NCBI GenBank assembly: GCA_015075105.1
Contig: JABTUZ010000001.1
Location: 186,001 to 250,000, forward strand
Direction of reading: 5' to 3'
DNA: 64,000 nucleotides
DNA from: Leptospiraceae bacterium
GTDB lineage: Bacteria; Spirochaetota; Leptospiria; Leptospirales; Leptospiraceae
In this document: positions 1 to 8,553 of the stretch, one piece after another
How positions within the stretch are numbered: position 1 is the first letter of the stretch
Layout: each line of letters opens with the position of its first letter
Notes under the pieces: model-generated
What the model was told of the DNA's origin: nothing
The model's input: only the letters and a program-made list of their open reading frames with translations
Database searches by the model: none
Made by a program: the position numbers and the translations under genes

Positions 1-387
1 ATAGTTCAACCGGGTTGTGCGTATATAGCTGCCGGGGATCACCACATGAAACTAGAAAAGACTGAAACAAATATTTCAATTGAATTAGATAGGGGAGAGC
101 CTGTCAATGGACATAGACCGTCGATAGATGTTACTTTTGACAGCTTAAAGTCCTTTTATGGAGCTTCTTTAGTCGGTATAATTATGACGGGTATGGGTAG
201 AGATGGAGCTGAGTCGATTAAATCGATCCATGATATTGGTGGGGCGACAATTGCGCAAGATGAAAGTACATCGGTAGTGTTTGGAATGAATAAGCAGGCA
301 ATAGATATTGGGGCAATTGATTGTGTTGTGCCCGTTGAAGCAATAGTTCAGAATATGATTAGATTTATAGAAGAAAGAGGAATATAA
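1..387 (+). CDS. cheB: CheB protein-glutamate methylesterase, C-terminal part (5' truncated by window edge)
   Basis: The frame is open from base 1, so the gene begins upstream of the window; only about 128 C-terminal residues are visible. The first codons read IVQPGCAYIAAGDHHM, the CheB catalytic-domain strand and turn (usually Y-I-A-P-G-x-x-H), and the segment IIMTGMGRDGAESI carries the G-M-G-x-D-G motif that supplies the catalytic Asp. The family removes methyl groups from (and deamidates) chemoreceptor glutamates during adaptation. The stop lies two bases before cheY, so the two are clearly co-transcribed. The receiver domain and catalytic Ser/His lie outside the window and cannot be checked. 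Confidence 0.93.
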   Translation: MVQPGCAYIAAGDHHMKLEKTETNISIELDRGEPVNGHRPSIDVTFDSLKSFYGASLVGIIMTGMGRDGAESIKSIHDIGGATIAQDESTSVVFGMNKQAIDIGAIDCVVPVEAIVQNMIRFIEERGI

Positions 388-389
388 AA

Positions 390-752
390 ATGGCCAGAAT
401 ACTTGTAGTGGATGATGCAAAATTCATGCGGACTTTAGTTAAAGACGCTCTTACCGCAGCAGGCCATGAAATAGCCGGTGAAGCTGAATATGGAAATATT
501 GCAATTGATCAGTACAAAACTTTAAAACCAGATCTGGTTACTATGGATATTACCATGCGAGAAAAAGATGGGATCGAGGCAGCAAGAGAAATATTAAAAA
601 TGGACCCAAAAGCAAAAGTAATCATGGTCACTGCACTCGGACAAGAAGATCTTCTTGCAAAAGCTATTAAAATGGGAGTAAAGGATTTTGTTGTGAAACC
701 TTTTCCTCCTGAAAGATTGCAACAGGCCGCTGCGAAGGCTCTCGGTATCTGA
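390..752 (+). CDS. cheY: CheY-like single-domain response regulator
   Basis: A 120-residue stand-alone receiver domain. The acidic pair is D8/D9 (LVVDDAKFMR), the phospho-acceptor is D53 (LVTMDITM), the conserved Thr is T81 (VIMVTALGQ) and the Lys is K103 (VVKPF), so it should be a working phosphorylation switch. No output domain is attached. It follows cheB by two bases, which supports a chemotaxis role in which phospho-CheY acts on the switch of the periplasmic flagellar motor. Other single-domain regulators share this layout, so the name rests on both sequence and neighbour. Confidence 0.93.
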   Translation: MARILVVDDAKFMRTLVKDALTAAGHEIAGEAEYGNIAIDQYKTLKPDLVTMDITMREKDGIEAAREILKMDPKAKVIMVTALGQEDLLAKAIKMGVKDFVVKPFPPERLQQAAAKALGI

Positions 753-764
753 TTATATCCTTAA

Positions 765-1550
765 ATGGATTTTACTCTTTCAGGGAAGGACGATGAATCT
801 TTGTTTCTTGTCAGGTGGAATAATTCAGAAGGCGGACTTTCTGAAGGGCCTCTTTCTTTATTGTGGAATTTAATCGAAAGCTATAAGATTGATATTTTCG
901 ACGTTTCACTTTCTAAGATTACGGAAGACTTTATTAATTTTGTAAAATTTTCAGAGAGCCTTTCTATAGAATTAGGAGCAGAATTTTCTCTAACCGCAGC
1001 CAATCTGATTTACTTAAAATCAAAAGCTCTACTTCCTAATCCCGGATTTGAGGAGGAGAACTATGAGCCTCCTTTACCCAAGGAATTGGTTGCAAAACTA
1101 TTGGAGCACAAGAAGTATCAAATGGCAGCAGGAAATCTTTCTGAATTAGAAAAAATCAATTCTGGAGTTTTTAAGCGAGAAACGAATCAGATTCTTATGA
1201 ATTTTGGTGATGACGAGAATTGGTTGGATGTGAGTCTTTTGGATTTAATATCTTCGTTTAATAAAATTTTAGAAAAAAACTCCGTAAATAACGAAACACC
1301 TGATTTTTTGATAGCTTCTCAAGAATACTCAGTTGACGAAAAAATTGACTATCTTCAAGGTCTTTTAAAGATAAAGGGAGAATTTCTGTTTTTTGAAATG
1401 TTTGAAAGTGACGAGCCTAATCTCAACGAAATTGTTGTTTCCTTTCTTGCACTATTGGAATTAGTGAAATTAAAAACAGTGAAAGTAACACAGCACAAAA
1501 TGTTTGGTGATATAAAAATTATTAGAAATCTTACAACTGAAATACAATGA
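765..1550 (+). CDS. scpA: ScpA, kleisin subunit of the SMC condensin complex
   Basis: 261 residues. The N-terminal part (LLWNLIESYKIDIFDVSLS, then AANLIYLKSKALLPNP near residues 85-100) is the ScpA/kleisin N-domain that contacts the SMC neck, and the C-terminal ~70 residues look like the winged-helix segment that binds the SMC head. The length is normal for the family. With Smc and ScpB it compacts and segregates the chromosome. The stop overlaps the scpB start by four bases (ATGA), so the two subunits are translationally coupled. The start at 765 has only a weak ribosome-binding site. Confidence 0.93.
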   Translation: MDFTLSGKDDESLFLVRWNNSEGGLSEGPLSLLWNLIESYKIDIFDVSLSKITEDFINFVKFSESLSIELGAEFSLTAANLIYLKSKALLPNPGFEEENYEPPLPKELVAKLLEHKKYQMAAGNLSELEKINSGVFKRETNQILMNFGDDENWLDVSLLDLISSFNKILEKNSVNNETPDFLIASQEYSVDEKIDYLQGLLKIKGEFLFFEMFESDEPNLNEIVVSFLALLELVKLKTVKVTQHKMFGDIKIIRNLTTEIQ

Positions 1551-2143
1551 ATACGAAAAAAATATACAATAAGGGACTTGTAGAATCGCTCATATTTTTG
1601 TCTTCCGAGCCTGTGAAGTTAACTTCTTTATCGGACTCGTCCGGTCTAGAGAAAAGCGAAGTCAGAAATATCGTAGAAGAATTGATTTTAGATTATTCAG
1701 AAAAATCTGGAGGGTTCTTGTTGAAAGAAATTGCAGGTGGCTACCAATTTCTCACCAATGAAATCTACCACGAAAAATTAGGAAATATATTTAAAGAAAG
1801 AAGAAGAGAAACTCTGTCACGCGGGACTTTAGAGACTCTTTCTATAATTGCTTATAAGCAACCGATAACATTGCCGGAGATCGAAGAGACTAGAGGAGTT
1901 TCATCTCGCGCGATGGTTACTACTCTACTTTCAAAAAAATTGATTAAGCCCATAGGGCAAAAAGAAGTTCCTGGAAGACCTACATTGTATGGAACTACTC
2001 CTGAGTTTTTAATCCATTTTGGATTGAGTAAGTTATCTGATCTGCCGAGTCCTGTAGAAGTAAAAGAATTAAAATTTGATGAATTGGAAGATTTTCCAGA
2101 AGAAGATTTTATTTCTGAAGAAAATACAATAGAGGAGGGCTAA
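1547..2143 (+). CDS. scpB: ScpB, condensin accessory protein
   Basis: 198 residues containing the ScpB hallmark stretch TLETLSIIAYKQPITLPEIE followed by RGVSSRAMVTTLLSKKLI and GRPTLYGTTPEFLIHFGL, which form the second winged helix. ScpB dimers bind the central part of ScpA and regulate the Smc ATPase. It overlaps scpA by four bases. The acidic C-terminal tail (about residues 170-198) is not part of the fold and is typically variable. Confidence 0.95.
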   Translation: MNTKKIYNKGLVESLIFLSSEPVKLTSLSDSSGLEKSEVRNIVEELILDYSEKSGGFLLKEIAGGYQFLTNEIYHEKLGNIFKERRRETLSRGTLETLSIIAYKQPITLPEIEETRGVSSRAMVTTLLSKKLIKPIGQKEVPGRPTLYGTTPEFLIHFGLSKLSDLPSPVEVKELKFDELEDFPEEDFISEENTIEEG

Positions 2144-2151
2144 AAAAGATT

Positions 2152-3237
2152 ATGGAAAATGAATCTAAGCTTTCTGAATTTAGAAAGGAAATTGATGTTT
2201 TAGATGAACAGATCGTAAAGTCCATTGAAGAGAGGGCAAAGATTGCTTCTAAAATAGGAGAGCTTAAAAAAGAGTCTAATGTTCCGGTTTATAGACCGGA
2301 TCGAGAAAGAGAAGTTTACGAAAAAATAAAAAAACTGAACAAGGGGCCCCTTCCTCATTCGTCTATGGTTTCGATATACAGAGAAATCATGTCAGCTTCT
2401 ATTTCTCTTGAAAAAGGTTTAGTGATTGGTTATTTAGGTCCTGAAGGTTCTTTTTCTAATCAAGCAACCAGAATGCGTTTTGGGGCTTCAATTCAATCCG
2501 TACAATTTCCATCCATTCCAGAAGTTTTTCGGGCTGCGGAGTCAGGGAAAATAGATTATGGAGTTGTGCCGGTTGAAAATTCAAGTGAAGGTCTTGTGAA
2601 TTCTACACTCGATCAGTTTTTGATTTCAGATTTATTGATCTATTCAGAAATTTATATGAAAATCTCAATCGCTTTACTTGGGTTTGAAACAGATATATCT
2701 AAGATAAAAACAATTTACGGAATAAAAATTGCAAATGAGCAGTGTAAAAATTGGATTTTGAATAATCTTCCAAATTGTGAAATTGTAGAAACATCATCAA
2801 CGGCTAAGGCGGCAATGATAGTTTCAGAAAAAAAAGAAGGTGCAGCTATTGCTTCGAGTATCGCTGCCGAGATTTATGGGCTGGATATTCTTAAAGAGTC
2901 TATCGAGGACTTGACGAATAATTCTACAAGATTCTTAATCATAGGGAAAACTCAGTGTAACCCGACAGGTAACGACAAAACTTCAATTGTATTTTCGATT
3001 CCGGACAAACCCGGTGGACTCTATCTTGCTCTAAAACCTTTTTTTGAAAATAAGATCAATCTTTCTAAGATAGAATCTAGACCGACAAGAAGAAATTCAT
3101 GGGAATACAATTTCTTTATAGATTTTAATGGTCACGAAAAAGAAAAAAAAATCCAAAAAGTTTTAAGTGAGCTAAAATCTCAAAGTACATTTCTACGAAT
3201 CCTTGGGTCTTATCCTGCATCCGAGCAAATATTTTGA
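2152..3237 (+). CDS. pheA: Bifunctional chorismate mutase / prephenate dehydratase (P-protein)
   Basis: 361 residues in three modules. Residues ~5-90 are an AroQ-type chorismate mutase (FRKEIDVLDEQIVKSIEERA). Residues ~93-270 are prephenate dehydratase, with YLGPEGSFSNQA, VVPVENSSEGLVNSTLDQF and the NSTRFLIIG motif whose Thr is catalytic. Residues ~280-360 are an ACT domain with PGGLYLAL and the ESRP phenylalanine-binding motif, so feedback inhibition by Phe is expected. It makes phenylpyruvate from chorismate. A GGAGG sequence lies about 12 bases before the ATG, and the stop overlaps the tyrA start. Confidence 0.95.
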   Translation: MENESKLSEFRKEIDVLDEQIVKSIEERAKIASKIGELKKESNVPVYRPDREREVYEKIKKLNKGPLPHSSMVSIYREIMSASISLEKGLVIGYLGPEGSFSNQATRMRFGASIQSVQFPSIPEVFRAAESGKIDYGVVPVENSSEGLVNSTLDQFLISDLLIYSEIYMKISIALLGFETDISKIKTIYGIKIANEQCKNWILNNLPNCEIVETSSTAKAAMIVSEKKEGAAIASSIAAEIYGLDILKESIEDLTNNSTRFLIIGKTQCNPTGNDKTSIVFSIPDKPGGLYLALKPFFENKINLSKIESRPTRRNSWEYNFFIDFNGHEKEKKIQKVLSELKSQSTFLRILGSYPASEQIF

Positions 3238-4115
3238 AAATAGGAAATATTTTAATTTACGGAATGGGGTTGATGGGAGCTTCTCTGTCACTCGCAATCA
3301 AAAAAAAATTTCAAGACTCTAAAGTTACGGGAGTAGTTAGAAGTTTTAGTAGCAAAAAAGAAGGAATCGAAAAAAAAATTGCAGATGAAGTGTACCTCGA
3401 AGAAGAATTTTTAAACTCTAATTCATGGAATACATTTAACCTTATTATTTTTTCGCTTCCTGTGGATAGCACAGTTGAAAAAATCCAGCGCATTCCAGAT
3501 GACTACAATGGCTTTATCACAGATCTCGGATCTACAAAATTAGAAATTATTTCTGCGGTAGAAAAAAAATTTCAAACGAAACACAATTATTATTCCTCTC
3601 ACCCTATGACCGGATCCGAGCAGGCGGGTTTATCCTACGCTTCAGATGATTTGTATGAGAATAGACTCTGTATTTTGACCTCTCCCCAAAAAGTAAGTCT
3701 TGAATCAGTAGAATTTATAAAAAATTTTTGGGAAATACTTGGGATGAAAACGGTTGAGATCGGGGCAGTGGATCACGATGAAATTTTATCCTATTTATCT
3801 CATTCACCTCATATAATTTCTTCTCTACTTGCAATATGGGCGTTCGAGAATAAAAAGGTTCAAAAATTTACAGAGATTTCTCCATTACCTATTATTGGTG
3901 GCGGGTTTAGAGATATGACAAGAATAGCAGGCTCGAACCCTGAGATGTGGCAAGCTATTTTCTCTACCAATAAGGAAAATCTAAAGAAGGCTTTGATAAA
4001 TTTTCAGAATGGGCTGAATGATCTAATTTCTGAATTAGATAAAGATTCAAAAAATTTCTGGATAGAGTATTTTAAAAAAGCAAAAAATTCGAAATCAGAA
4101 ATTTATAAAATCTAA
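3234..4115 (+). CDS. tyrA: Prephenate dehydrogenase
   Basis: 293 residues. The N-terminal Rossmann motif is IYGMGLMGASLSLAI, the catalytic His region is SSHPMTGSEQAGL, and the C-terminal helical domain carries GGGFRDMTRIAGSNPEMW, all typical of NAD-dependent prephenate dehydrogenases. It gives 4-hydroxyphenylpyruvate for tyrosine. The start is a TTG that overlaps the pheA stop by four bases (TTGA), so Phe and Tyr branch enzymes are co-expressed. No ACT domain follows, so tyrosine feedback through that domain is not expected. Confidence 0.93.
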   Translation: MKIGNILIYGMGLMGASLSLAIKKKFQDSKVTGVVRSFSSKKEGIEKKIADEVYLEEEFLNSNSWNTFNLIIFSLPVDSTVEKIQRIPDDYNGFITDLGSTKLEIISAVEKKFQTKHNYYSSHPMTGSEQAGLSYASDDLYENRLCILTSPQKVSLESVEFIKNFWEILGMKTVEIGAVDHDEILSYLSHSPHIISSLLAIWAFENKKVQKFTEISPLPIIGGGFRDMTRIAGSNPEMWQAIFSTNKENLKKALINFQNGLNDLISELDKDSKNFWIEYFKKAKNSKSEIYKI

Positions 4116-4117
4116 AT

Positions 4118-4762
4118 TTATTCTTTTTCTTCAGTGGCTTTGAATATCTGAAAGGATTGTTTTGGCAAAAATTCAAAAAACTCAACTCTCTTCAACCCGC
4201 ACTTGACTAAATTGTCTTTGATTTTGTCTGGGTCGGTGTAATGATTGAATAGAGTAGTAAAACTATAGAAGTTTGTTTTTCGATAATCAATAACTGCGAT
4301 TCTCCCATTTTTCATTAGAGCTTTTTTTAAATTACAGAAATATTTTTCCGGTGAAGGTAAATGGTGGTAAACATTTCTAATAAAGATCAGATTTATAGAT
4401 TTTTCTTTTAAGTTTGGATCATTTTCTTTTGCTAAAACAAATTCAATATTGGAAAGTTTTTCTTTTTCGGCTTCATTTTTTATATAGCTCAGTAGTTTTT
4501 CGTCTGTATCCACTGCATAAACTTTTCCATTTGCACCAACTTCCTTAGAAAAGCGAAAAGCAAAATACCCGCCTCCCGATCCAATATCGGCAATTGATTC
4601 TCCTTGCAGGATTTTTAGGTTTTGGATTACCTCATTCGGCATACTTTCTTTGTCGCTTGCGTGCCTATTAAAAAAATCTGCCTTATACTTGCCTTTGCAA
4701 TTAAAAGAGAAAGAAATTAGAACTAAAACATAAAAAATAGAATGTGTCTGCAAATAACGCAT
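4118..4762 (-). CDS. SAM-dependent methyltransferase with a lipoprotein signal peptide
   Basis: 214 residues. The N-terminus is a hydrophobic segment ending FSFNC (Cys at about 22), a spirochaete-type lipobox, so the mature protein should be lipid-anchored outside the cytoplasm. The rest is a class I methyltransferase: motif I IADIGSGGGYFAFRF, acidic loop VYAVDTDEK, and IFIRNVYHHLPSPEKYF as in UbiE-type enzymes. An SD (AGAGGGA) precedes the ATG at good spacing. It lies convergent to tyrA and stands alone. The substrate is unknown; the paradox is that SAM is cytoplasmic. Confidence 0.75.
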   Translation of the reverse strand: MRYLQTHSIFYVLVLISFSFNCKGKYKADFFNRHASDKESMPNEVIQNLKILQGESIADIGSGGGYFAFRFSKEVGANGKVYAVDTDEKLLSYIKNEAEKEKLSNIEFVLAKENDPNLKEKSINLIFIRNVYHHLPSPEKYFCNLKKALMKNGRIAVIDYRKTNFYSFTTLFNHYTDPDKIKDNLVKCGLKRVEFFEFLPKQSFQIFKATEEKE

Positions 4763-4872
4763 AGAATCCCTCTTAATAAGAAAGATTCTATTTTAGAAAT
4801 TGTGTCAAATCAATCTTTGTAAAATAGAAAAAAATTTCAGAGTTCCGGAGATGAATTTTTTAAAAAATGAAT

Positions 4873-5673
4873 TCATGCTACTTTTCTTTCACAGAACTTT
4901 CTTTGAATTCTTTTTATAGTTTCATTGTAGATCATCACTACTCTGTGGGTTGGTATTTTAAATAATTCACCTAATTCTTTAAATGTGATATAGCAGGCAG
5001 GCTTTTCTAAAAAATTAATGATCTGTTTTTTTCTGAGTTTTAATTCTTCTATATCGGTATAACTTTTATCAAATATTCTTCGGTTGATAGAATTCAATTT
5101 TCTTAACATTGTATCTACTTGGTGATTGTATTTTTGAATACTTTGAAAATAATCGTTATAGAAAGAATTTATTTTGATTCCATTTTTTCTTAGAGTGTTT
5201 TCTAAAAAAATTTTACTTTCTAAGTCTAACTCTATATTGAATCTTAAACAAATTACAACTTTAGAAAATTGAGAGCAATTTTCTAAAGTACTATGCACTT
5301 TAAACTTAGATTTATATTTTTTAGTTTTAGAATTCATGTAAATTGTTTCGTTCCATAGTGCTAAATAATCTTGGTTTTTTTGTTTTCTGTGAATCCGAAG
5401 CATGTTTAGTGTCAGGTGCTTGCAGTATATATTAAAAAAGCTCGGAAATTGTGTGAGTGGATTGTCCCTGAATAATCGAATACACTCGTCTTTTTTCTTT
5501 TGAATTAAAAAATACATTTCTGACTCTAACCCATCTCTGATATGGAATATATCTCTTGCGTAAGTTACTATCCATATCCCAGCAATTTTCAAAAATGGTT
5601 CCAATTTTCCGGTGGCTTTAAAATACTGCACAGATTGAATTAGCTCAATATTACTCGGTTTTTTCATTTCCAT
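4873..5673 (-). CDS. Unknown helical protein, possibly sigma-factor-like
   Basis: 266 residues, basic and almost entirely helical. The C-terminal ~35 residues (FKELGELFKIPTHRVVMIYN, then ETIKRIQRKF) look like a sigma region 4-type helix-turn-helix, and the stretch around residues 30-95 has the size and helical character of sigma region 2, but I see no clear signature. It is not clearly co-transcribed with its neighbours (about 110-base gaps on both sides). It could equally be an unrelated DNA-binding protein. No function is assigned beyond likely DNA or RNA polymerase binding, which is inference. Confidence 0.5.
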   Translation of the reverse strand: MEMKKPSNIELIQSVQYFKATGKLEPFLKIAGIWIVTYARDIFHIRDGLESEMYFLIQKKKDECIRLFRDNPLTQFPSFFNIYCKHLTLNMLRIHRKQKNQDYLALWNETIYMNSKTKKYKSKFKVHSTLENCSQFSKVVICLRFNIELDLESKIFLENTLRKNGIKINSFYNDYFQSIQKYNHQVDTMLRKLNSINRRIFDKSYTDIEELKLRKKQIINFLEKPACYITFKELGELFKIPTHRVVMIYNETIKRIQRKFCERKVA

Positions 5674-5777
5674 AATTCAGAAAATTTTTGAAAATACAAA
5701 TAGGTCTATAAAATTTTTTTAAATCGAGTGCATGCAAAATCGCATAACGTATATTTTATGTAAAAATAGAAATTTTT

Positions 5778-7082
5778 TTAAGGGCAGGTTAAATTGACTC
5801 GAATAGTATCTCTAAAAGAATTCGGGCTTACAGAAAAATTTGTCTCTCGAACAATGGTATCCGGGTAGCCATCGATTCTTGAAATATCTCCGACACATTG
5901 CAGTTTATAATTTCCCTCGTGGATGTATTTTATCTTAGTAGTTCCTTGTTTGACGGGAGAGGCTGCCAAAGGCAATTGTGTGCGAAAATCGATTTCGTCG
6001 CTTCTAAAAACTGCATAATAGTGATTTAGAGATTTTGTCCCACCTGAAATTTCTAAGCTTGATGCTTTTTCAGGATAGATCACTCTCGCTCTGGAAAGTA
6101 AATTCCCGCCCATATCTGCTTCACTTGCGTGATTATTATTCCAATCGCTAAAAGAGATTAGTGTTCGTACATTCCCTGTAGTATTAACGTAAGAGTGAAC
6201 CATTAAGTTTTCCTTAATATTGGCTCGGATCTCAAGTATGTAAGGATCCGCCCCGGGTCTTATAGACATATCGTTTTGTCCCGGTTGAACAGAGTATAGC
6301 AAGGGAAACATTGCAGGGATAGTAGCATCCTTGATTGCAGCTTCAGTCCCGGGTTTGTAATTATTTCTAGGGACTATATTGGCACCTCCCGTAAGTATTG
6401 TATGGTTATCGAACACTGTGTCTATAACAAGACCACCGGCTTCTCTTGCCCAACCTGTAACAAGAGATCGAAAATAAACTCCGGTGTAGTAGTACTGTGT
6501 TGCATCCATGATCCCGCTTTGAGAGGATAAAACTTGCTGGTCGTAACTTCCATAATTGGTTTCTGCAGTAGGATCATTGGACGGAAATTGTGCTCCTCTT
6601 CCACTAAAGAAATCATTGATTTTAGAGAGACCGGTCTTATGGCAGGTAGATTCTGTTGCCGAGTAAAATATCGTGCAATACACTTGCCTTTCGGGAGCTA
6701 TAAAATCCCAGAATTTTTTTGAATCCCTTGCGTCTTTGATGGCTGCGAGATTTCCTATTCCTTTTTGGTACTTGGAGGAAATCCTGATTTCTCCAATGTC
6801 TAAAAAAATAGCTAAGTCTTTGGCTTGTGGTAAGTCTGCAAGGTCATAAGGCGGGTCGGTTCCATTTCCGGAATCTATTTGATCGTCCATATATAGTTTT
6901 CCCGTACCGTTTGAATATTCTTCAAAACTCAAAGGATCGTCTGTGGCATAAGTTCCTTTGAGTAGAAGCAACATTCTGTTATTGAATAAGGTAGATATAA
7001 GTGGCTGGTTTCCGATTTTCCCACTCTTCGTATTGCATTGAAGTAGGAATAAAAAACATAGAAATGTAAAAAAAATTTTCAT
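5778..7082 (-). CDS. Putative lipoprotein of unknown function
   Basis: 434 residues. The signal peptide MKIFFTFLCFLFLLQC ends in a lipobox-like Cys16. The body is rich in Gly, Asn, Thr and aromatic residues with several Cys (for example VYCTIFYS and STCHKTG), suggesting a secreted beta-rich fold. No known domain was recognised. Its start overlaps the stop of the upstream outer-membrane protein gene by four bases, so the lipoprotein is coupled to it; the pair probably works at the cell surface. Last gene of the DUF2225-truA-OMP-lipoprotein run. Confidence 0.7.
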   Translation of the reverse strand: MKIFFTFLCFLFLLQCNTKSGKIGNQPLISTLFNNRMLLLLKGTYATDDPLSFEEYSNGTGKLYMDDQIDSGNGTDPPYDLADLPQAKDLAIFLDIGEIRISSKYQKGIGNLAAIKDARDSKKFWDFIAPERQVYCTIFYSATESTCHKTGLSKINDFFSGRGAQFPSNDPTAETNYGSYDQQVLSSQSGIMDATQYYYTGVYFRSLVTGWAREAGGLVIDTVFDNHTILTGGANIVPRNNYKPGTEAAIKDATIPAMFPLLYSVQPGQNDMSIRPGADPYILEIRANIKENLMVHSYVNTTGNVRTLISFSDWNNNHASEADMGGNLLSRARVIYPEKASSLEISGGTKSLNHYYAVFRSDEIDFRTQLPLAASPVKQGTTKIKYIHEGNYKLQCVGDISRIDGYPDTIVRETNFSVSPNSFRDTIRVNLTCP

Positions 7083-7753
7083 AGTAGAATACTCACCATT
7101 AAGCCAAAGTGTAAAAAATGTCCGTCAATAATATTGTAATAGTTCGGGTTGTACAATCTTTCGTCTAAATTTTGGGAGTAGTATAGATATTTGTAAACCT
7201 CCGGAATGTTTGTGCCACCGTAAAACCCTTTTTGTCTTCTTTCCATGATTTGATTGTAGTCGTATCTTAAACCGATTCTCACTTTTCGACCTGCAACAAA
7301 ACTCACCTCAAATCCGAGATACCCCATAGGGTCCCAACCTTCATTATTGGATGGTCTTACAATTAAATAGGATGCTCCTCCACCCGCTTTTAAGAAAAAT
7401 GATATTGGTAATTCTAAGGGTAGTTTATAAGCAAGGGCCGCATAGACCGGAATCGTAGTTAGTCCTCTTTCTGAGTGTGAAAGGTAGTTGGAGTAGCTAA
7501 CTCCCATTTCTGTATAAAAAATATACGGCCATTGAAATCTTGTAAAAAATCCAAAACCCATAGTTGTATCTAAGAGACTTGCAGTCTTTGTTCCAGGAAA
7601 TGGGCTGGATGCACCCATCCAAAAACCGACTTCTGATTTGCTTGGTTCTCCATCTGCATAGATTTTTGAAATATTGACAAAGAACAATAAAAGTATTATG
7701 TAGAATTTTTTTATTAAAAAATTCCTTTTTAAAAATTTAGGTTTATATTTCAT
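7079..7753 (-). CDS. Small outer-membrane beta-barrel-like protein
   Basis: 224 residues. A basic N-terminus followed by IILLLFFVNISKIYA forms a signal peptide cleaved before DGEPSKSE. The mature part alternates short aromatic, glycine-rich strands (for example MGFGFFTRFQWPYIFYTEM, VRIGLRYDYNQ) and ends in GHFLHFGLMVSILL, compatible with an 8-10 strand barrel, although the last residue is Leu rather than the usual Phe. The start overlaps truA by 11 bases and the stop overlaps the downstream lipoprotein. The topology is inferred from pattern only. Confidence 0.6.
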   Translation of the reverse strand: MKYKPKFLKRNFLIKKFYIILLLFFVNISKIYADGEPSKSEVGFWMGASSPFPGTKTASLLDTTMGFGFFTRFQWPYIFYTEMGVSYSNYLSHSERGLTTIPVYAALAYKLPLELPISFFLKAGGGASYLIVRPSNNEGWDPMGYLGFEVSFVAGRKVRIGLRYDYNQIMERRQKGFYGGTNIPEVYKYLYYSQNLDERLYNPNYYNIIDGHFLHFGLMVSILL

Positions 7754-8549
7754 TTATTTTGTAAAATTCTTTGTAAAGCTCTTCAATTTCCGGAAATTTC
7801 TCATAGAATGCTTTTACGAAATACAAACCATCTGGTGGAATTGTAGCTCCGGCATAGATTCTATTTTTTTTCTGCAAAATTTCCCTTATATTTCTATCTT
7901 TGATTTTCCCATTTCCTATGTCGAGTAAAGTTCCTGTTATAATTCTGACCATATTGTGCAAAAAACCCGTACTTCGGATGGTTAATCTGTATAAGCCGTG
8001 AATTTCCTTAGATTCTCGAAATTCTATTTTTGAGATATTCCTAATCGGTGATTTTTTTAGGAGAGAAGAAGGCTTTGCAAAACTTGTAAAATCATGGGAT
8101 CCGAGTAGGTGCGAGCACTCGTCTTGTATTTTTTTTATATCCAATTTATGCTTATAGTGGTAAGCACGTCCTTTTAATAATGGGCTTGGATACTTGGACA
8201 AAAAGACCCAGTATTCGTATTCTCTTTCGGTGCAAGAATACTGTGCGTTGAATTTTTCTGGGACTTCTTTCATTCCGTGAATGGAAAGGCTTCCTCCAGA
8301 TAGGTGGTTTATAGCTTTAATAAATTTATAAAAGTTGTCGATCCTATTTTTGGAATGAAAACTTGCGATTATTCCCTTAGAGTGTACACCCGTATCAGTT
8401 CTTCCGGATGAAAAAATTTTTACTTCTTCTTTTAGAACTATCAAAATAGAATTTTCCAATACAGATTGTACGGAAATTATTTCAGTTTGCTTTTGGAAGC
8501 CGTGGAACCTTGAGCCTTCGTATTCTAATAGAAGGGAATAAACAGGCAA
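7743..8549 (-). CDS. truA: tRNA pseudouridine(38-40) synthase TruA
   Basis: 268 residues, normal for the family. The catalytic Asp is D52 in SSGRTDTGVHSKG; other family stretches are LEYEGSRFHGFQKQ near the N-terminus, DFTSFAKP in the middle and GFLHNMVRIITGTLLDIG near the C-terminus. It converts U38-U40 of tRNA anticodon stems to pseudouridine. It begins four bases after the DUF2225 gene and overlaps the following membrane-protein gene, so the housekeeping enzyme shares an operon with envelope genes. Confidence 0.95.
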   Translation of the reverse strand: MPVYSLLLEYEGSRFHGFQKQTEIISVQSVLENSILIVLKEEVKIFSSGRTDTGVHSKGIIASFHSKNRIDNFYKFIKAINHLSGGSLSIHGMKEVPEKFNAQYSCTEREYEYWVFLSKYPSPLLKGRAYHYKHKLDIKKIQDECSHLLGSHDFTSFAKPSSLLKKSPIRNISKIEFRESKEIHGLYRLTIRSTGFLHNMVRIITGTLLDIGNGKIKDRNIREILQKKNRIYAGATIPPDGLYFVKAFYEKFPEIEELYKEFYKINEI

Positions 8550-8553
8550 AACC

